DNA of 9,017 nucleotides from Candidatus Bipolaricaulota bacterium (GCA_020350845.1 CP070725.1:1258249-1267265); one strand, 5' to 3'. Positions 1 through 6,583 are shown, numbered from the stretch's first letter. Program-made: numbers and translations. The notes: generated by a model from the sequence alone, not told the origin.

Positions 1-158
1 CGCTTGCGGTAGTTGTCGAACTCCGCTTGGAGTCGCTTCAGCCGGTCGACGAGGACGGCCTGATCCCCCTCGGTGCACGTGCTCTCCTCAGCCACGGCCT
101 CCGTCGCCTGCTCGCGATCGGTCTCGGTCGTCTGCTCTTCCTTCTCGTCACTCCACAT
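1..158 (-). CDS. grpE: GrpE nucleotide exchange factor, N-terminal part (cut by window edge)
   Basis: GrpE is the cytoplasmic co-chaperone that releases ADP from DnaK and so resets the DnaK-DnaJ cycle. Only the first 52 codons are present; the gene runs off the left edge. The visible part has a poorly conserved, strongly acidic Glu/Thr-rich leader (about residues 3-32), then the start of the long GrpE coiled-coil helix, with the family hallmark LQAEFDNYRK at residues 43-52. The ATG at 156-158 is preceded by a strong ribosome binding site, GGAGGAG at 166-172, with a 7-base spacer. That site lies inside the end of hrcA, whose stop codon (148-150) is downstream of this start, so the two genes overlap by 11 bases and are probably translationally coupled. 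Control is expected from the HrcA/CIRCE promoter upstream of hrcA. Identity rests on the hallmark plus the neighbour; the dimer and beta domains are outside the window. Confidence 0.9.
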   Translation of the reverse strand, partial: MWSDEKEEQTTETDREQATEAVAEESTCTEGDQAVLVDRLKRLQAEFDNYRK

Positions 159-1212
159 CAAGAATCTCCTCCGCTGGCTGTACGCACGATCGCGTGAGAA
201 ACGCCTCCAATCGGTGGGCAACGTAGCTCACCGTGGACAGCGCCTTGCTGTAGTCCATCCAAAGCGGTGCGACGACGCCGAGAACGCCACCGTGGGGGCG
301 GTACGACATCGTGATCACACTGAAGTCCTCCATGTTCGGCAGCGGGAAATCGCTCACAGATACGCCGATTCCCTCTTTCCCGGAGCGCGTTGCGCGCACG
401 GCGTCAGCAAACCGCCGTCGATCCTGAACCGCGTGAACCAATCCGAGGAAACGCTTCATCGCCCGATCCCCCTGCACCGCCTCGAGATGGCCCACGACAT
501 TGGTCAGCCCCTCGAGGAATAGCGGCTGGCGGCTGTCCTGGGAGAGCACCTTCTGCAGGATGAGCATCGCCTGACGGACGGCGGGCTCGTACCACCCCTC
601 GAAGCCTTCATCGAACAGAGACATCGAGCGCAGGCTGGCGAGCGGTGTCCCCGCCAGCGTCTTGTTGATGAGTCCGACGATCTTCGGGATCTCCTCCGAG
701 GCAACTTCGTCCTCGAACGAGACGACCCCGTGTTCGATCACGCCGATGTCGCTGACGATGATCAGAAGGACCGTGCGCGCATCGAGCTGCGCCATGGTCA
801 CCTGCACGAGACGCGCCTCCTCGAACGCTGGCGGGACGACGAACGCCGCGTAGTCCGTGAGGCTCCCGAGGAGGAGGGCAGTGCGGCGCATGGTCTCCCC
901 GACGTCGAGACACGGGGTGTCGTAGGCCTCGACGATCTCCAGCGGCTCCTGCTGCGACAGCCGGGAGAGGTCGAGCAACCAGTCGACAAAGAATCGATAG
1001 CCGAGACGCGTCGGAATCCTCCCGGAGGAGGCATACGGCTTCTCGATGAAGCCGTGCGCTTCGAGATCGTTCATATCGTTGCGCACCGTGGCAGAGCTAA
1101 CGGGAAGTCCGTAGTCCTCGAGGATCATCCGTGAGGACACCGGCTCGCGCTGGCGGATGAATCGATCCACGATCTCCTTGAGAATCAGTCGCTGACGCTC
1201 GGGCAATTCCAT
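148..1212 (-). CDS. hrcA: Heat-inducible transcription repressor HrcA
   Basis: HrcA represses chaperone operons by binding the CIRCE inverted repeat; its folding is assisted by GroEL, so heat stress relieves repression. Numbering from ATG 1212 gives 354 residues, usual for the family. Residues 1-80 are the winged-helix DNA-binding domain, with LPERQRLILKEIVDRFI, SSATVRNDMNDLE (39-51) and the recognisable SGRIPTRLGYRFFVDWLL (63-80). The middle is the GAF-like and inserted dimerisation region, with LFLEGLTNVV at 231-240. The C-terminal core has GVLGVVAPLWMDYSK (309-323), where most HrcAs have GxxGPxRMxY, so a conserved arginine is Trp here. The usual IGxEN element is also weak (VSVSDF, 284-289). 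A GTG at 1219-1221 is an alternative start (357 residues), but it lies inside CIRCE and has no ribosome site, whereas the ATG has GAGAG 8 bases upstream. The gene leads into grpE and is presumably autoregulated. Confidence 0.96.
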   Translation of the reverse strand: MELPERQRLILKEIVDRFIRQREPVSSRMILEDYGLPVSSATVRNDMNDLEAHGFIEKPYASSGRIPTRLGYRFFVDWLLDLSRLSQQEPLEIVEAYDTPCLDVGETMRRTALLLGSLTDYAAFVVPPAFEEARLVQVTMAQLDARTVLLIIVSDIGVIEHGVVSFEDEVASEEIPKIVGLINKTLAGTPLASLRSMSLFDEGFEGWYEPAVRQAMLILQKVLSQDSRQPLFLEGLTNVVGHLEAVQGDRAMKRFLGLVHAVQDRRRFADAVRATRSGKEGIGVSVSDFPLPNMEDFSVITMSYRPHGGVLGVVAPLWMDYSKALSTVSYVAHRLEAFLTRSCVQPAEEILDVE

Positions 1213-1214
1213 GG

Positions 1215-1241
1215 TTAGCACTCTCGTGTGGTGTTTGCTAA
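1215..1241 (-). promoter_or_regulatory. CIRCE operator (HrcA binding site)
   Basis: The 27-base inverted repeat TTAGCACTC-N9-GTTTGCTAA matches the CIRCE consensus TTAGCACTC-N9-GAGTGCTAA. The half-site nearer the gene is perfect, the distal half differs at two of nine positions, and the spacer is exactly nine bases. It ends two bases before the hrcA ATG and touches the -10 hexamer, so bound HrcA would cover the transcription start. The operator would also lie in the 5' end of the mRNA and could fold there. Established: CIRCE is the HrcA operator. Inference: autoregulation of this hrcA-grpE operon. Confidence 0.93.
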
Positions 1242-1269
1242 TGATAGCGACTGGGGCGGTGACTGTCCA
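1241..1269 (-). promoter_or_regulatory. Sigma-70-type promoter of the hrcA-grpE operon
   Basis: On the minus strand, TGGACA (1264-1269) and TATCAT (1241-1246) are separated by exactly 17 bases. Each differs from the sigma-70 consensus (TTGACA, TATAAT) at one position. The predicted start near 1234 falls inside CIRCE and gives a leader of about 20 bases to the hrcA ATG at 1212. Its position directly upstream of a HrcA operator strongly supports it. Confidence 0.75.
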
Positions 1270-1279
1270 CCGGCATCCC

Positions 1280-1285
1280 GGAGGG
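1280..1285 (+). promoter_or_regulatory. Ribosome binding site of the small divergent reading frame
   Basis: GGAGGG lies 7 bases before the GTG at 1293-1295. This is a better-placed Shine-Dalgarno than those of several large genes here and is a main reason to take the short frame seriously. Confidence 0.5.
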
Positions 1286-1292
1286 TGCTGAA

Positions 1293-1421
1293 GTGAAGGG
1301 GCAGTTCGTCGTCGAACTCGACGGCGACGCCAAGCAACAGACGAGCGTCGCCGATCTCGTCGATCTCTTCTCGAGGCGGGACATCGCGGAGGACGAGCTG
1401 CCGCTCACCGGCTCGGCGTAG
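1293..1421 (+). CDS. Putative small acidic protein, 42 residues, divergent from hrcA
   Basis: No family recognised. A GTG-started frame of 42 codons ends at TAG (1419-1421). The protein begins VKGQFVVELDGDAKQ and ends EDELPLTGSA; it has nine acidic and four basic residues, no Cys, and no signal peptide or membrane segment. Coding signs: GGAGGG with a 7-base spacer, and G or C in the third position of nearly every codon (exceptions are GAA, CAA and two GAT). The opposite strand over the same bases reads as a Ser/Thr-rich shadow. The frame starts 24 bases beyond the hrcA -35 box, so it is divergent from hrcA with CIRCE between them, and it faces the end of secA. I see no convincing plus-strand promoter. 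It could be a real small protein, the remnant of a longer gene, or chance in GC-rich DNA. Function unknown. Confidence 0.42.
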   Translation: MKGQFVVELDGDAKQQTSVADLVDLFSRRDIAEDELPLTGSA

Positions 1422-1496
1422 TGCCTGGAGGACGCGACGGCGCCAAGGGGTTCGCGCACGTGCCGAGGAGCGTGCTCAGGGAGGCCTCTAGGCGCC

Positions 1497-1521
1497 GCGG
1501 CCGCAGCACTCATGGGGCCGC
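1497..1521. repeat. Inverted repeat B, GCGGCC-N13-GGCCGC, possible hairpin
   Basis: Six-base GC-only arms (1497-1502 and 1516-1521) enclose a 13-base loop; as minus-strand RNA a flanking U-G pair could add a seventh pair. It has the same arm sequence and loop length as the repeat at 1533-1557, 36 bases away. It could stall transcription or protect the 3' end of secA mRNA, but without a U-tract it is not a standard intrinsic terminator. Confidence 0.5.
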
Positions 1522-1532
1522 ACTTGGCAGGC

Positions 1533-1557
1533 GCGGCCACCATGCTGAGGAGGCCGC
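1533..1557. repeat. Inverted repeat A, GCGGCC-N13-GGCCGC, just after secA stop
   Basis: The arms lie at 1533-1538 and 1552-1557 with a 13-base loop. The element begins three bases past the secA stop codon (1561-1563) in the direction of secA transcription. It is the first of two matched hairpins; the loops of the two share only partial similarity (CAGCATGG against CTCATGG on opposite strands). A 3'-end stabiliser or factor-assisted terminator is the likeliest role, by inference from position. Confidence 0.5.
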
Positions 1558-1560
1558 AAT

Positions 1561-4152
1561 CTACACGCCGCGGCCACAACAGTTCTTGTACTTCCTCCCC
1601 GAGCCACAGGGACACGGTTCGTTGCGACCGACCTTCGGGCCGTGACGCGCCGGCTTGCGCTTCGGCGCGCGTCGCGCGGCACCCGAGCGGGCGGTCTCGG
1701 GAATCGCCGCCGCCGGATCGGCCCCGGGATGGACGAATCGCACGTTGCGTTGCGCCCGCTGTGGTGCCGCGCCGCCGGCACTCAGACGGGCACTGAGCAG
1801 TGAGCGCACGATCTTCGTCGCCGCCCGTCCGAGCATGTCCTGGAACATCGCGAACGACTCGCGTTTGAAGGCGATCAGCGGATCGGTGCCACCGTAGGCC
1901 GTCCATCCGATGCCTTCGCGGAGATCGTCCAAGGTGTAGAGATGGGCGAGCCACGCCTCGTCGATCGTGGCCAGGATCAGGTACTGGGCAATCGCCGCGA
2001 ACCTCGTTCCGAGGCGCTCCCTCTGCCGCGTCAGGGCGGCGTCAACCGCTTCCTTGACACGCTCCTGGAGCTCCCCGCGGGATCCGACATCGAGATCGGG
2101 AGCGTTCCCGTCGACGTACGGCGCGAGCGCCTGCGCCAATCCGGCGGTGTTCCACTCGTCGCGCGGCTGTGTCCCCGGCGCGAAGTCGTCGACCAGAGAC
2201 TGGGCATGCTCCTCGAGCAGGCCGCAGAGGTAATCGTCGAGGCCGTCGGAGGAGACCGACTCCATTTCCCCTCGCGACGGCAGGAGGAAACGGTCACGGA
2301 GGCTGTAGATCGCTTCCCGCTGCCGGGCCATCACCAGGTCGAACTCCAGGAGCCGCTTGCGGATCTCGAAGTTGCGTCCCTCGACGCGCTTCTGCGCACG
2401 CCGGATCGCTCCCGTGAGCAGGGAATGCTCGATCGCCTCCCCCTCCTCCATCTTCAGCCGTTCCATCAGTCCGCCGATTCGGTCCCCGCCGAAGATGCGC
2501 AGGAGGTCGTCCTCCAGCGAAAGGAAGAACTGCGACGAGCCGGGGTCTCCCTGCCGCCCCGCGCGCCCGAGGAGCTGGTTGTCGATGCGCCGAGACTCAT
2601 GACGCTGGCATCCGATGACGTGCAGGCCGCCGATCTCGGCGACACCTTCACCGAGCTTGATGTCCGTCCCGCGACCGGCCATGTTCGTGGCCACCGTGAT
2701 CGCCTGCGGCTGCCCCGCGTCCTTGACGATCTCCGCCTCCCGTTCGTGGTACTTGGCGTTGAGCACGTTGTGCGCGAGGCCGCGCGCCTTGAGCAGCCCC
2801 GAGAGCCGCTCCGACTTGTCGATCGAGTTCGTCCCGATCAACACCGGACGGCCCTTCTCGTGCTCCGCCGCGGTCTGCTCCACGATCGCCGCGAACTTCG
2901 CCTTCTCGGTGCGGTAGATGACGTCCGGCTTGGCCGCGCGGATCAGCGGGCGATTGGTGGGGATCACGAGCACGGGGAGGCCGTAGATCTGTTTGAACTC
3001 GTCCTCTTCCGTCTTCGCGGTGCCCGTCATGCCGCACAGCCCACGGTAGAGTTGGAAGTAGTGCTGCAGAGTAATCTGGGCCATCGTCTGCGACTCCCGC
3101 TGGACGCTCAGGCCCTCCTTCGCCTCGAGTGCCTGATGCAGTCCGTCGGAGTACCGCCGATCGGGCATCAGTCGGCCGGTGAACTCGTCGACGATCATCA
3201 CCCGCCCGTCCTTGACGATGTAGTTCGATTCCCGCTGGAAGAGGTGCAGGGCGCGCAGGGCCGTCTCGAGATGATGCAGCGTCTCGGTGTGCTGCGGCGC
3301 GTAGAGGTTGTCGATCGACAGCGCCTCCTCGCCCTTGCGGATCCCACCGTCGGTGAGCGTCAGCCGGCGGGTCTCCTCGTCGATCTCGAAGTCGTCGTCT
3401 CGGCGGAATCGCCTCACGAGTGCGGCGAACTTGCGGTACCGATCGAGAGAATCCGCGGTCGAGCCGGAGATGATCAGCGGTGTGCGCGCCTCATCGACGA
3501 GGATGTTGTCGATCTCGTCGACGATCGCGAAGTCGAGCGGACCCTGCACCTTGCGGTCGGCGGTGATCACCATGTTGTCGCGCAGGTAATCGAAGCCGAA
3601 CTGGTTGTTCGTGCCGTACACGATGTCGCAGGCGTAGGCGCGCTTGCGCTCGTCGATGTCGAGCCCTTCCTGGAGAAGGCCGACCGTCAGCCCGAGGGCC
3701 TCATAGATCGGTCCCATCCACTCACGGTCGCGGCGCGCGAGGTAGTCGTTCACCGTCACCACGTGGACCTTGCCCAGGAGGGCGTTGAGCGTCGCCGGGA
3801 GGGTCGCCACGAGCGTCTTCCCCTCTCCGGTCTGCATCTCCGCGATCTTGCGGTCGTCGAGTGCGAGCGCGCCGACGATCTGAACGTCGAACGGGCGCAT
3901 GCCGACCTGTCGCTCGGCGACCTCGCGGACGAGGGCGAACAGCTCGAGGCGTACCACCTTCCGCGAGGCGCCGTCGGCGAGCTGCTGGCGGACGGAGTGC
4001 ACGCGGGCAAGGAGCTCTTCGTCCGACAACGCCGCCATCTCGTCCGCGAGCCGGTTGACGGCGGCGAGATCGCGGCGGTAGCGGCTGATCTGCTGGGCGT
4101 TCGTCTGCCCGAGAAGGAAATCGAGGCCCTTGCGGATGGTTTCGAGTGCCAT
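1561..4152 (-). CDS. secA: Preprotein translocase ATPase subunit SecA
   Basis: SecA is the peripheral motor that drives unfolded preproteins through SecYEG using ATP. The 863 residues are normal for the family. NBD1 carries MQTGEGKT (106-113, Walker A), YGTNNQFGFDYLRDNM (179-194) and IVDEIDNILVDEARTPLIISG (210-230, Walker B). The preprotein-binding domain sits at about 225-370. NBD2 carries GMTGTA (374-379), TNMAGRGTDIKLG (489-501) and motif VI (526-536). Helical scaffold and wing domains follow, with IDEAW at 730-734. An Ala/Arg/Lys-rich linker (about 790-840) leads to a zinc-binding tail with CxCx8CC (C847, C849, C858, C859), which binds SecB or ribosomes in other bacteria. Oddities: motif VI reads QLLGRAGRQGD where QLRGRxGRQGD is usual; LLEFDLVM (601-608) replaces LLEYDDVM; GWTAYGG (749-755) replaces GLRxYxQ. 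An in-frame TGA at 4159-4161 fixes the ATG start; no Shine-Dalgarno is visible. It follows the O-antigen-ligase-like gene by 54 bases. Confidence 0.97.
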   Translation of the reverse strand: MALETIRKGLDFLLGQTNAQQISRYRRDLAAVNRLADEMAALSDEELLARVHSVRQQLADGASRKVVRLELFALVREVAERQVGMRPFDVQIVGALALDDRKIAEMQTGEGKTLVATLPATLNALLGKVHVVTVNDYLARRDREWMGPIYEALGLTVGLLQEGLDIDERKRAYACDIVYGTNNQFGFDYLRDNMVITADRKVQGPLDFAIVDEIDNILVDEARTPLIISGSTADSLDRYRKFAALVRRFRRDDDFEIDEETRRLTLTDGGIRKGEEALSIDNLYAPQHTETLHHLETALRALHLFQRESNYIVKDGRVMIVDEFTGRLMPDRRYSDGLHQALEAKEGLSVQRESQTMAQITLQHYFQLYRGLCGMTGTAKTEEDEFKQIYGLPVLVIPTNRPLIRAAKPDVIYRTEKAKFAAIVEQTAAEHEKGRPVLIGTNSIDKSERLSGLLKARGLAHNVLNAKYHEREAEIVKDAGQPQAITVATNMAGRGTDIKLGEGVAEIGGLHVIGCQRHESRRIDNQLLGRAGRQGDPGSSQFFLSLEDDLLRIFGGDRIGGLMERLKMEEGEAIEHSLLTGAIRRAQKRVEGRNFEIRKRLLEFDLVMARQREAIYSLRDRFLLPSRGEMESVSSDGLDDYLCGLLEEHAQSLVDDFAPGTQPRDEWNTAGLAQALAPYVDGNAPDLDVGSRGELQERVKEAVDAALTRQRERLGTRFAAIAQYLILATIDEAWLAHLYTLDDLREGIGWTAYGGTDPLIAFKRESFAMFQDMLGRAATKIVRSLLSARLSAGGAAPQRAQRNVRFVHPGADPAAAIPETARSGAARRAPKRKPARHGPKVGRNEPCPCGSGRKYKNCCGRGV

Positions 4153-4167
4153 CAGGAATCAGCGCCC

Positions 4168-4173
4168 AGTATA
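4168..4173 (-). promoter_or_regulatory. Possible -10 hexamer (TATACT) upstream of secA
   Basis: TATACT differs from TATAAT at one position. The hexamer at the -35 place with a 17-base spacer (TGGCTG, 4191-4196) is poor. If used, transcription would start about nine bases before the secA ATG, which would fit the absence of a Shine-Dalgarno sequence. It could be chance; secA may simply be read through from upstream. Confidence 0.3.
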
Positions 4174-4206
4174 GGCAAAGCGGTCGGGCTCAGCCATCCG
4201 GACATG

Positions 4207-6567
4207 CTAGGGGATGGTCAGAAGGATGGTCGCGATCGCCTGCAGTCGCTGCATCAGCAGGCCACGAGTATCGGTGAGCTCGTCTCTCTCCGCCGGATCG
4301 AGCGGCTCGCCCGAGGTCAGCCGCTCCTCGATGGGGACGAGCTTGTTCTCGATGATCGCCTGCGCCCGCTCGTAGCTCATGCGCGCATTGTCGAAGCTCG
4401 GGAAGACCTCGAGCGCCGCCCCGGCGCGGAACAGCTCGCCGAGGGAGATGAACGCCAGCTCCTCGCCCGGCTCGTAGCTCACAATCTGGTTGAGGATCGA
4501 GATCAGAGTCTGAATCCGGGTGACGAGCTCGGCGTACTCGTCGGCGCGAATGCGGAACCCCTCGTCCGTGGGGATCGATCCGAGGATCTCGGTCGCCTGT
4601 CGAGCGATCTCGGCGAGCCCGCGGCGGAGATAGTCCTCCGCCTCCTCCGCGCGCCCGACGATCGTGTTGAATCGGTAGAGCGCAACGTAGGACTGGGTGT
4701 AGTCCGGCTCGTCCTCGACGAGGGCGGCAAGCACCTCGAGCGACCGGCGGGAGTCCGTCTCGTAGAACGCTACGACGCCGTCGAGATAGCGCGCCTCACG
4801 CCCCGTCGCTCCCATGGGGTGGGTCGCAAGCAGCCGATCGATGTTCTCACGGGATCCCTCCCAGTCCTCCTGAGCGGACGCCGTGCGCGCGAGATAGAGG
4901 TAGACCTCCTCGGTCACGAGACGGGTCAGACAGCGCTCGAAACTCGCTTCCGCCGCCTCGAGGTCGCCGACGGAGAACTGGGTCACGCCGAGATAGAAGT
5001 GTGCGTGACGAGGCGCGAAGTCGAGGGCGATGCTTCGCCTCAGGTCCTCTTGCGCCGCCTGCACATCGCCACGCTGCAGGGCGCGCTGGGCGCGCACCAG
5101 CGCGAGGTCGGCGGCGAAGTCACGCGCTGCGAACACGGAGGCGGCGACGCCGAGGACGACGACTCCCACGACCACTCCGCGCAGCGTCCAGCCCTTGAGC
5201 GTGAGCCTCAGGCGGGCCGACGTTCCGTACGCCGACGACACCGAGAGACCGAGGACGAGCGCAAGAACGAGGGAAGAGGACGGAAGATGTGCCGGGAAGC
5301 TGACGAGCGCGTGGACGAGAAACGCGACCGCTCCCGCTCCGAGAAGCAGCAGGTCGAACTGGGCACCTTCGTCGGGCGCCCGTCGAAGCCGTGTCCAGAA
5401 CGTCATCACGAGCGCCGCAAGCAGCCCGAGAACGGAGAGTGCACCGAGAGCGCCGGTCTCCGCCAGAACCTGAACATACTCGCTGTGCGCCTGGCCGGCG
5501 CGGGCAAACGCCTCGTCGAGATGGGAGGCCCCGCGGGGCGAGGCGAGGAACTGCGCCTTGTACGGAAGGTACTGGAGCTTGTAGTGGCCGAGCCCGACCC
5601 CGAGAACGGGGTTCGACCGGAACATCTCCCAGCCCACGGACCAGTCCTGTGTGCGAACCGTGACCGCGCTTCTGCCGAAGAGGCGCGTCAGCCAGGAACT
5701 CTCGCTCGATGACAGGCCGACGACCGAGTTCAGCGGACCCGAGGGCGCCATGAACTGGAAGACGATCGCGATCAGAACGAGCAATGCGATCAGCCAGAGA
5801 CGACGCTCTCGAAGCGGAGCGACCGGGCGGAAGATCGCCCACCCGGCGACGAGCACCACGAACGCCGCCATGAGCGCGATGAGGATCCCCGACTGCTCGA
5901 CAAGCATCGCGGTGCCGAAGCAGAAGGCGATCCCCACGATGGCCAGCGCGCGCAGCCACCACAGACGCAACCGTAGAACGAGGATCACGCTCGGGAAGAG
6001 AAGGTAGGAGAGGAAGCCCCCGAGGTAGTTGCGGTTCCCCATGGAGGTGATCATCAGATTGAGGGGGCTTGTTCCCGGTCCGCCGAGCATCACCTCACGG
6101 TGCTGCAGAAGCCCGTACAGCGACGCGAGGACGGCCGACGCGAGGAGGGCGCCGAGGATCCAGTTGGCGTCGTCCTTGGTCGTCACGCGGTTCGCCGCGA
6201 TCAGCGCGAGCACCCCGAACGTGGCGAGTTGGGCAATGCTCTGCACGACGACCCGCCCGTTGATTGCGGGAACGATCGACAGGAGCGACACCACGAGCAG
6301 CGCGGCGAACGGAAGGAAGAGCCACGGCACGCGGAGCTGCCACGAACCCTTGCGCCATGCAGCGATCCCGGCAGAGATCGCCATCAAGGAGACCGCGATC
6401 AACGCGAAGATCGACTTCGTGTAACCGTACTCCGAGCTCCAAGGCCAGATCAGAAGCGGCATCGCAAACGCGAGTCCGGCAAGGAGGTACACCAGCACAC
6501 GGTCCACGAGAGGTCGACGATGAGGTCGGGCGGCGGCTTCTTCGTTCGGCAGGTCGTTGCGCGGCAT
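4207..6567 (-). CDS. O-antigen ligase / Wzy-type polytopic membrane protein with TPR tail
   Basis: Family members move or polymerise lipid-linked glycans on the outer face of the inner membrane (WaaL ligase, Wzy polymerase, and some protein glycosyltransferases). From ATG 6567 the protein is 786 residues. About nine hydrophobic segments lie between residues 23 and 273, then a large loop (274-371), then about four more up to residue 481. The loop has the Wzy_C signature: RTQDWSVGWEMFRSNPVLGVG (305-325) and QAHSEYVQVLAETGALG (359-375); R305 and H361 are the likely functional Arg and His. GNRNYLGGFL (177-186) is also typical. Residues about 485-655 look like TPR repeats (LQRGDVQAAQEDLRRSIAL, VGDLEAAEASFERCL), and 656-786 is helical and charged. 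Thirteen segments would put the TPR part in the periplasm (inference). No other glycan gene is near, so ligase, polymerase and O-glycosyltransferase cannot be told apart. No Shine-Dalgarno is seen; an open frame continues upstream to 7491 but is a shadow of the reductase gene. Confidence 0.85.
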   Translation of the reverse strand: MPRNDLPNEEAAARPHRRPLVDRVLVYLLAGLAFAMPLLIWPWSSEYGYTKSIFALIAVSLMAISAGIAAWRKGSWQLRVPWLFLPFAALLVVSLLSIVPAINGRVVVQSIAQLATFGVLALIAANRVTTKDDANWILGALLASAVLASLYGLLQHREVMLGGPGTSPLNLMITSMGNRNYLGGFLSYLLFPSVILVLRLRLWWLRALAIVGIAFCFGTAMLVEQSGILIALMAAFVVLVAGWAIFRPVAPLRERRLWLIALLVLIAIVFQFMAPSGPLNSVVGLSSSESSWLTRLFGRSAVTVRTQDWSVGWEMFRSNPVLGVGLGHYKLQYLPYKAQFLASPRGASHLDEAFARAGQAHSEYVQVLAETGALGALSVLGLLAALVMTFWTRLRRAPDEGAQFDLLLLGAGAVAFLVHALVSFPAHLPSSSLVLALVLGLSVSSAYGTSARLRLTLKGWTLRGVVVGVVVLGVAASVFAARDFAADLALVRAQRALQRGDVQAAQEDLRRSIALDFAPRHAHFYLGVTQFSVGDLEAAEASFERCLTRLVTEEVYLYLARTASAQEDWEGSRENIDRLLATHPMGATGREARYLDGVVAFYETDSRRSLEVLAALVEDEPDYTQSYVALYRFNTIVGRAEEAEDYLRRGLAEIARQATEILGSIPTDEGFRIRADEYAELVTRIQTLISILNQIVSYEPGEELAFISLGELFRAGAALEVFPSFDNARMSYERAQAIIENKLVPIEERLTSGEPLDPAERDELTDTRGLLMQRLQAIATILLTIP

Positions 6568-6577
6568 CGTGGCTGGG

Positions 6578-6583
6578 ATTATA
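6578..6583 (-). promoter_or_regulatory. Possible -10 hexamer (TATAAT) before the O-antigen-ligase-like gene
   Basis: A perfect TATAAT lies on the minus strand ten bases before the ATG at 6567, overlapping the TAA stop of the upstream reductase. No good -35 element is seen at 16-18 bases. If active it would give an almost leaderless mRNA, matching the lack of a ribosome site. Chance is a fair alternative, because four of the six bases form the last codon and stop. Confidence 0.28.

Larger units (their letters stand above)
1422..1560. other. Noncoding spacer rich in short palindromes, between small ORF and secA end
   Basis: This stretch has no gene I can support. It carries a cluster of short perfect palindromes: GCACGTGC (1456-1463), GAGC-GT-GCTC (1468-1477), GAGGCCTC (1481-1488) and GCGGCCGC (1497-1504), followed by the two longer inverted repeats listed separately. 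It lies between two reading frames that point at each other, so a two-way 3'-end role is plausible. No T-rich tract follows any hairpin on either strand. Confidence 0.5.

Noticed and set aside
1215..1244. Plus-strand promoter for the small ORF (TTAGCA, 18 bases, TAATGA)
   Set aside because: The -35 matches four of six positions but the -10 only two of six, and the sequence is explained by CIRCE.
1421..1645. Plus-strand 74-codon frame starting at GTG overlapping the TAG of the small ORF
   Set aside because: It has no family resemblance, runs through the palindromes and into the antisense of the secA zinc tail, and its residues are Arg/Gly/His-rich as expected from a shadow.
1238..1954. Minus-strand 238-codon frame covering the secA 3' end and the spacer
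   Set aside because: Most of it is an out-of-frame shadow of secA, and the remainder is Ser/Thr/Arg-rich and opposite the better-supported small plus-strand frame.
4153..4206. Terminator between the ligase-like gene and secA
   Set aside because: The 54-base gap has no stable hairpin and no T-tract, so read-through into secA is likely.
1942..5712. A very long plus-strand open frame (1256 codons) opposite secA and the ligase-like gene
   Set aside because: It is antisense to two genes with clear family motifs, its translation is Arg/Leu/Glu/Asp-rich without any recognisable domain, and it crosses the gap between them. Long antisense frames are expected in GC-rich DNA.
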